Made by a program: the position numbers and the translations under genes. Source: Leucobacter allii (GTDB taxonomy: Bacteria > Actinomycetota > Actinomycetes > Actinomycetales > Microbacteriaceae). Taken from it: DNA of 64,000 bases. The stretch covers positions 2,542,001-2,606,000 of the forward strand of contig NZ_CP095045.1 of NCBI RefSeq assembly GCF_022919155.1, read 5' to 3'. The notes beneath the pieces are model-generated. The model was not told where the DNA came from and made no database searches. It saw nothing but the letters and a program-made list of their open reading frames with translations. Shown here in pieces: positions 63,497 to 64,000 of this stretch. Every line of letters starts with the position of its first letter. The stretch's first letter is position 1.

Positions 63497-63763
63497 ATGT
63501 CCACTGAACCCGCTCCCCCGTCGCTCCTCGAGCGCATCCTCGCCTACGCGTCGCTCGCCATCATCGCGATCGCGCTGCTGTCCTTCTTCGCCACGCTCAT
63601 CGTGGGGATGAACGATCGCTACGCCGCGGCGGAGGGGCTGTGGCCGGTGGTCTACGGCGTCTCGCTCATCGGCCTGCCGATCGGCTTCGTGCTGCTCGTC
63701 GCCCTCCTCATCATCAGCCAGCGCCGGCGGCGCGCCGAGTTCCGGCGGAACTCGGGCCGCTGA
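63497..63763 (+). CDS. Small two-helix membrane protein
   Basis: 88 aa from ATG 63497 (MSTEPAPPSLLERILAYASL). Hydrophobic helices at about 13-37 and 50-74 are followed by a basic RRRRAEFRR tail. ATG 63488 is an alternative. Divergent from the cold-shock gene and followed after 13 bp by the XPB-associated gene. Family not known to me; likely a conserved multidrug-type accessory or 'MFS-like fragment' is not supported. Confidence 0.72.
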   Translation: MSTEPAPPSLLERILAYASLAIIAIALLSFFATLIVGMNDRYAAAEGLWPVVYGVSLIGLPIGFVLLVALLIISQRRRRAEFRRNSGR

Positions 63764-63776
63764 GCCCGGCCCGGCC

Positions 63777-64000
63777 ATGAGCGGCACCCTCGCCCTCGCC
63801 ACGTCCATCGCCGCGATGGACCGGGAGGCCCTCGAACGCCTCGTGGCGCGGCGACGCCCCCAGGCGCCGAACAGCGTGCTCGACCCCATCGGCCTGGCCG
63901 CGGAGCTCCTCCGCCCCGACTCGATCGCCCGAGCCATCGCCCCGCTCGATCGCTCCGCGCTCGCCCTCCTCGGCGACGCGGCGCCGCTGCCGGACGGTGC
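63777..64000 (+). CDS. Helicase-associated (XPB/Ssl2 N-terminal-like) protein, 3' truncated by window edge
   Basis: The first 74 codons are visible (MSGTLALATSIAAMDREALE, SVLDPIGLAAELLRPDSIAR, PLDRSALALLGDAAPLPDG). The pattern 'LA..I..MDREAL..LV..R' matches the start of actinobacterial proteins annotated helicase-associated that are encoded next to XPB repair helicases; context (cold-shock gene and DUF3027 nearby) agrees. ATG 63777 is 13 bp after the previous stop. The end is outside the window. Confidence 0.7.
   Translation, partial: MSGTLALATSIAAMDREALERLVARRRPQAPNSVLDPIGLAAELLRPDSIARAIAPLDRSALALLGDAAPLPDG

Overview
The window is high-GC actinobacterial DNA. Gene order and gene content (galU / 5-FTHF cyclo-ligase / RimJ-like GNAT / GlpR-like membrane protein; serC / DUF3027 / cold-shock protein / XPB-associated protein; DUF4011 helicase-like protein; Zur- and IdeR-like boxes) point to Microbacteriaceae, plausibly Leucobacter or a close relative. 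The genus is an inference from gene content only.

Layout. (1) 1-4.7 kb: a zinc-uptake locus (an AztD-like beta-propeller protein cut by the window edge, an AztC/ZnuA-type lipoprotein and an AztD lipoprotein), then a convergent fatty-acid desaturase whose leader carries a 15-bp inverted repeat. (2) About 4.8-39.5 kb: a large accessory island. It starts with a recombinase-like HTH remnant, a frameshifted DUF3644/HEPN gene and a zinc-ribbon protein of unknown function. A MobF relaxase follows. Next come an ABC exporter, a small alarmone synthetase and an NmrA-like gene in one tight operon. A redox and detoxification block with two TetR repressors comes next, followed by a conjugative-element maintenance module (methyltransferase, two related unknown proteins, prim-pol, DUF2637/Spd-like protein). 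One gene of that module is cut by an IS3-family element. A large serine recombinase closes the island; its last codons run antisense through a tRNA-Ala gene. (3) 39.5-64 kb: chromosomal housekeeping genes: envelope and nucleotide-sugar genes, a helicase-like ATPase with degenerate motifs, a uracil permease, a PuuB-like oxidase with a cupin, a Zur-box/CobW-like gene, tRNA-Arg, an NlpC/P60 protein, glutamate dehydrogenase, a DtxR-family regulator, serC, DUF3027, a cold-shock protein and the start of an XPB-associated gene.

The most coherent unit is the block at 16.2-28.4 kb. One TetR protein (24713-25294) very probably controls four transcription units through a shared 14-bp palindrome (CGGACA-N2-YGTCCG), seen six times counting one imperfect copy. 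Three of the promoters carry it in the spacer between -35 and -10. The regulon joins a siderophore-interacting-type flavoreductase, a sirtuin-like protein with Gln in place of the catalytic His, two SDRs (one without the catalytic Tyr), a zinc alcohol dehydrogenase, a dienelactone hydrolase, a FAD monooxygenase, an NAD(P)-binding protein, an aldo/keto reductase and DUF2316. It reads as an inducible response to a reactive organic electrophile, possibly with an ADP-ribosylation step. A second TetR (15657-16241) has its own operator, repeated almost identically in front of a membrane protein 2.3 kb away.

No CRISPR array, rRNA or complete type IV secretion set is visible. The island therefore looks like a mobilizable or decayed integrative element carrying metabolic cargo.
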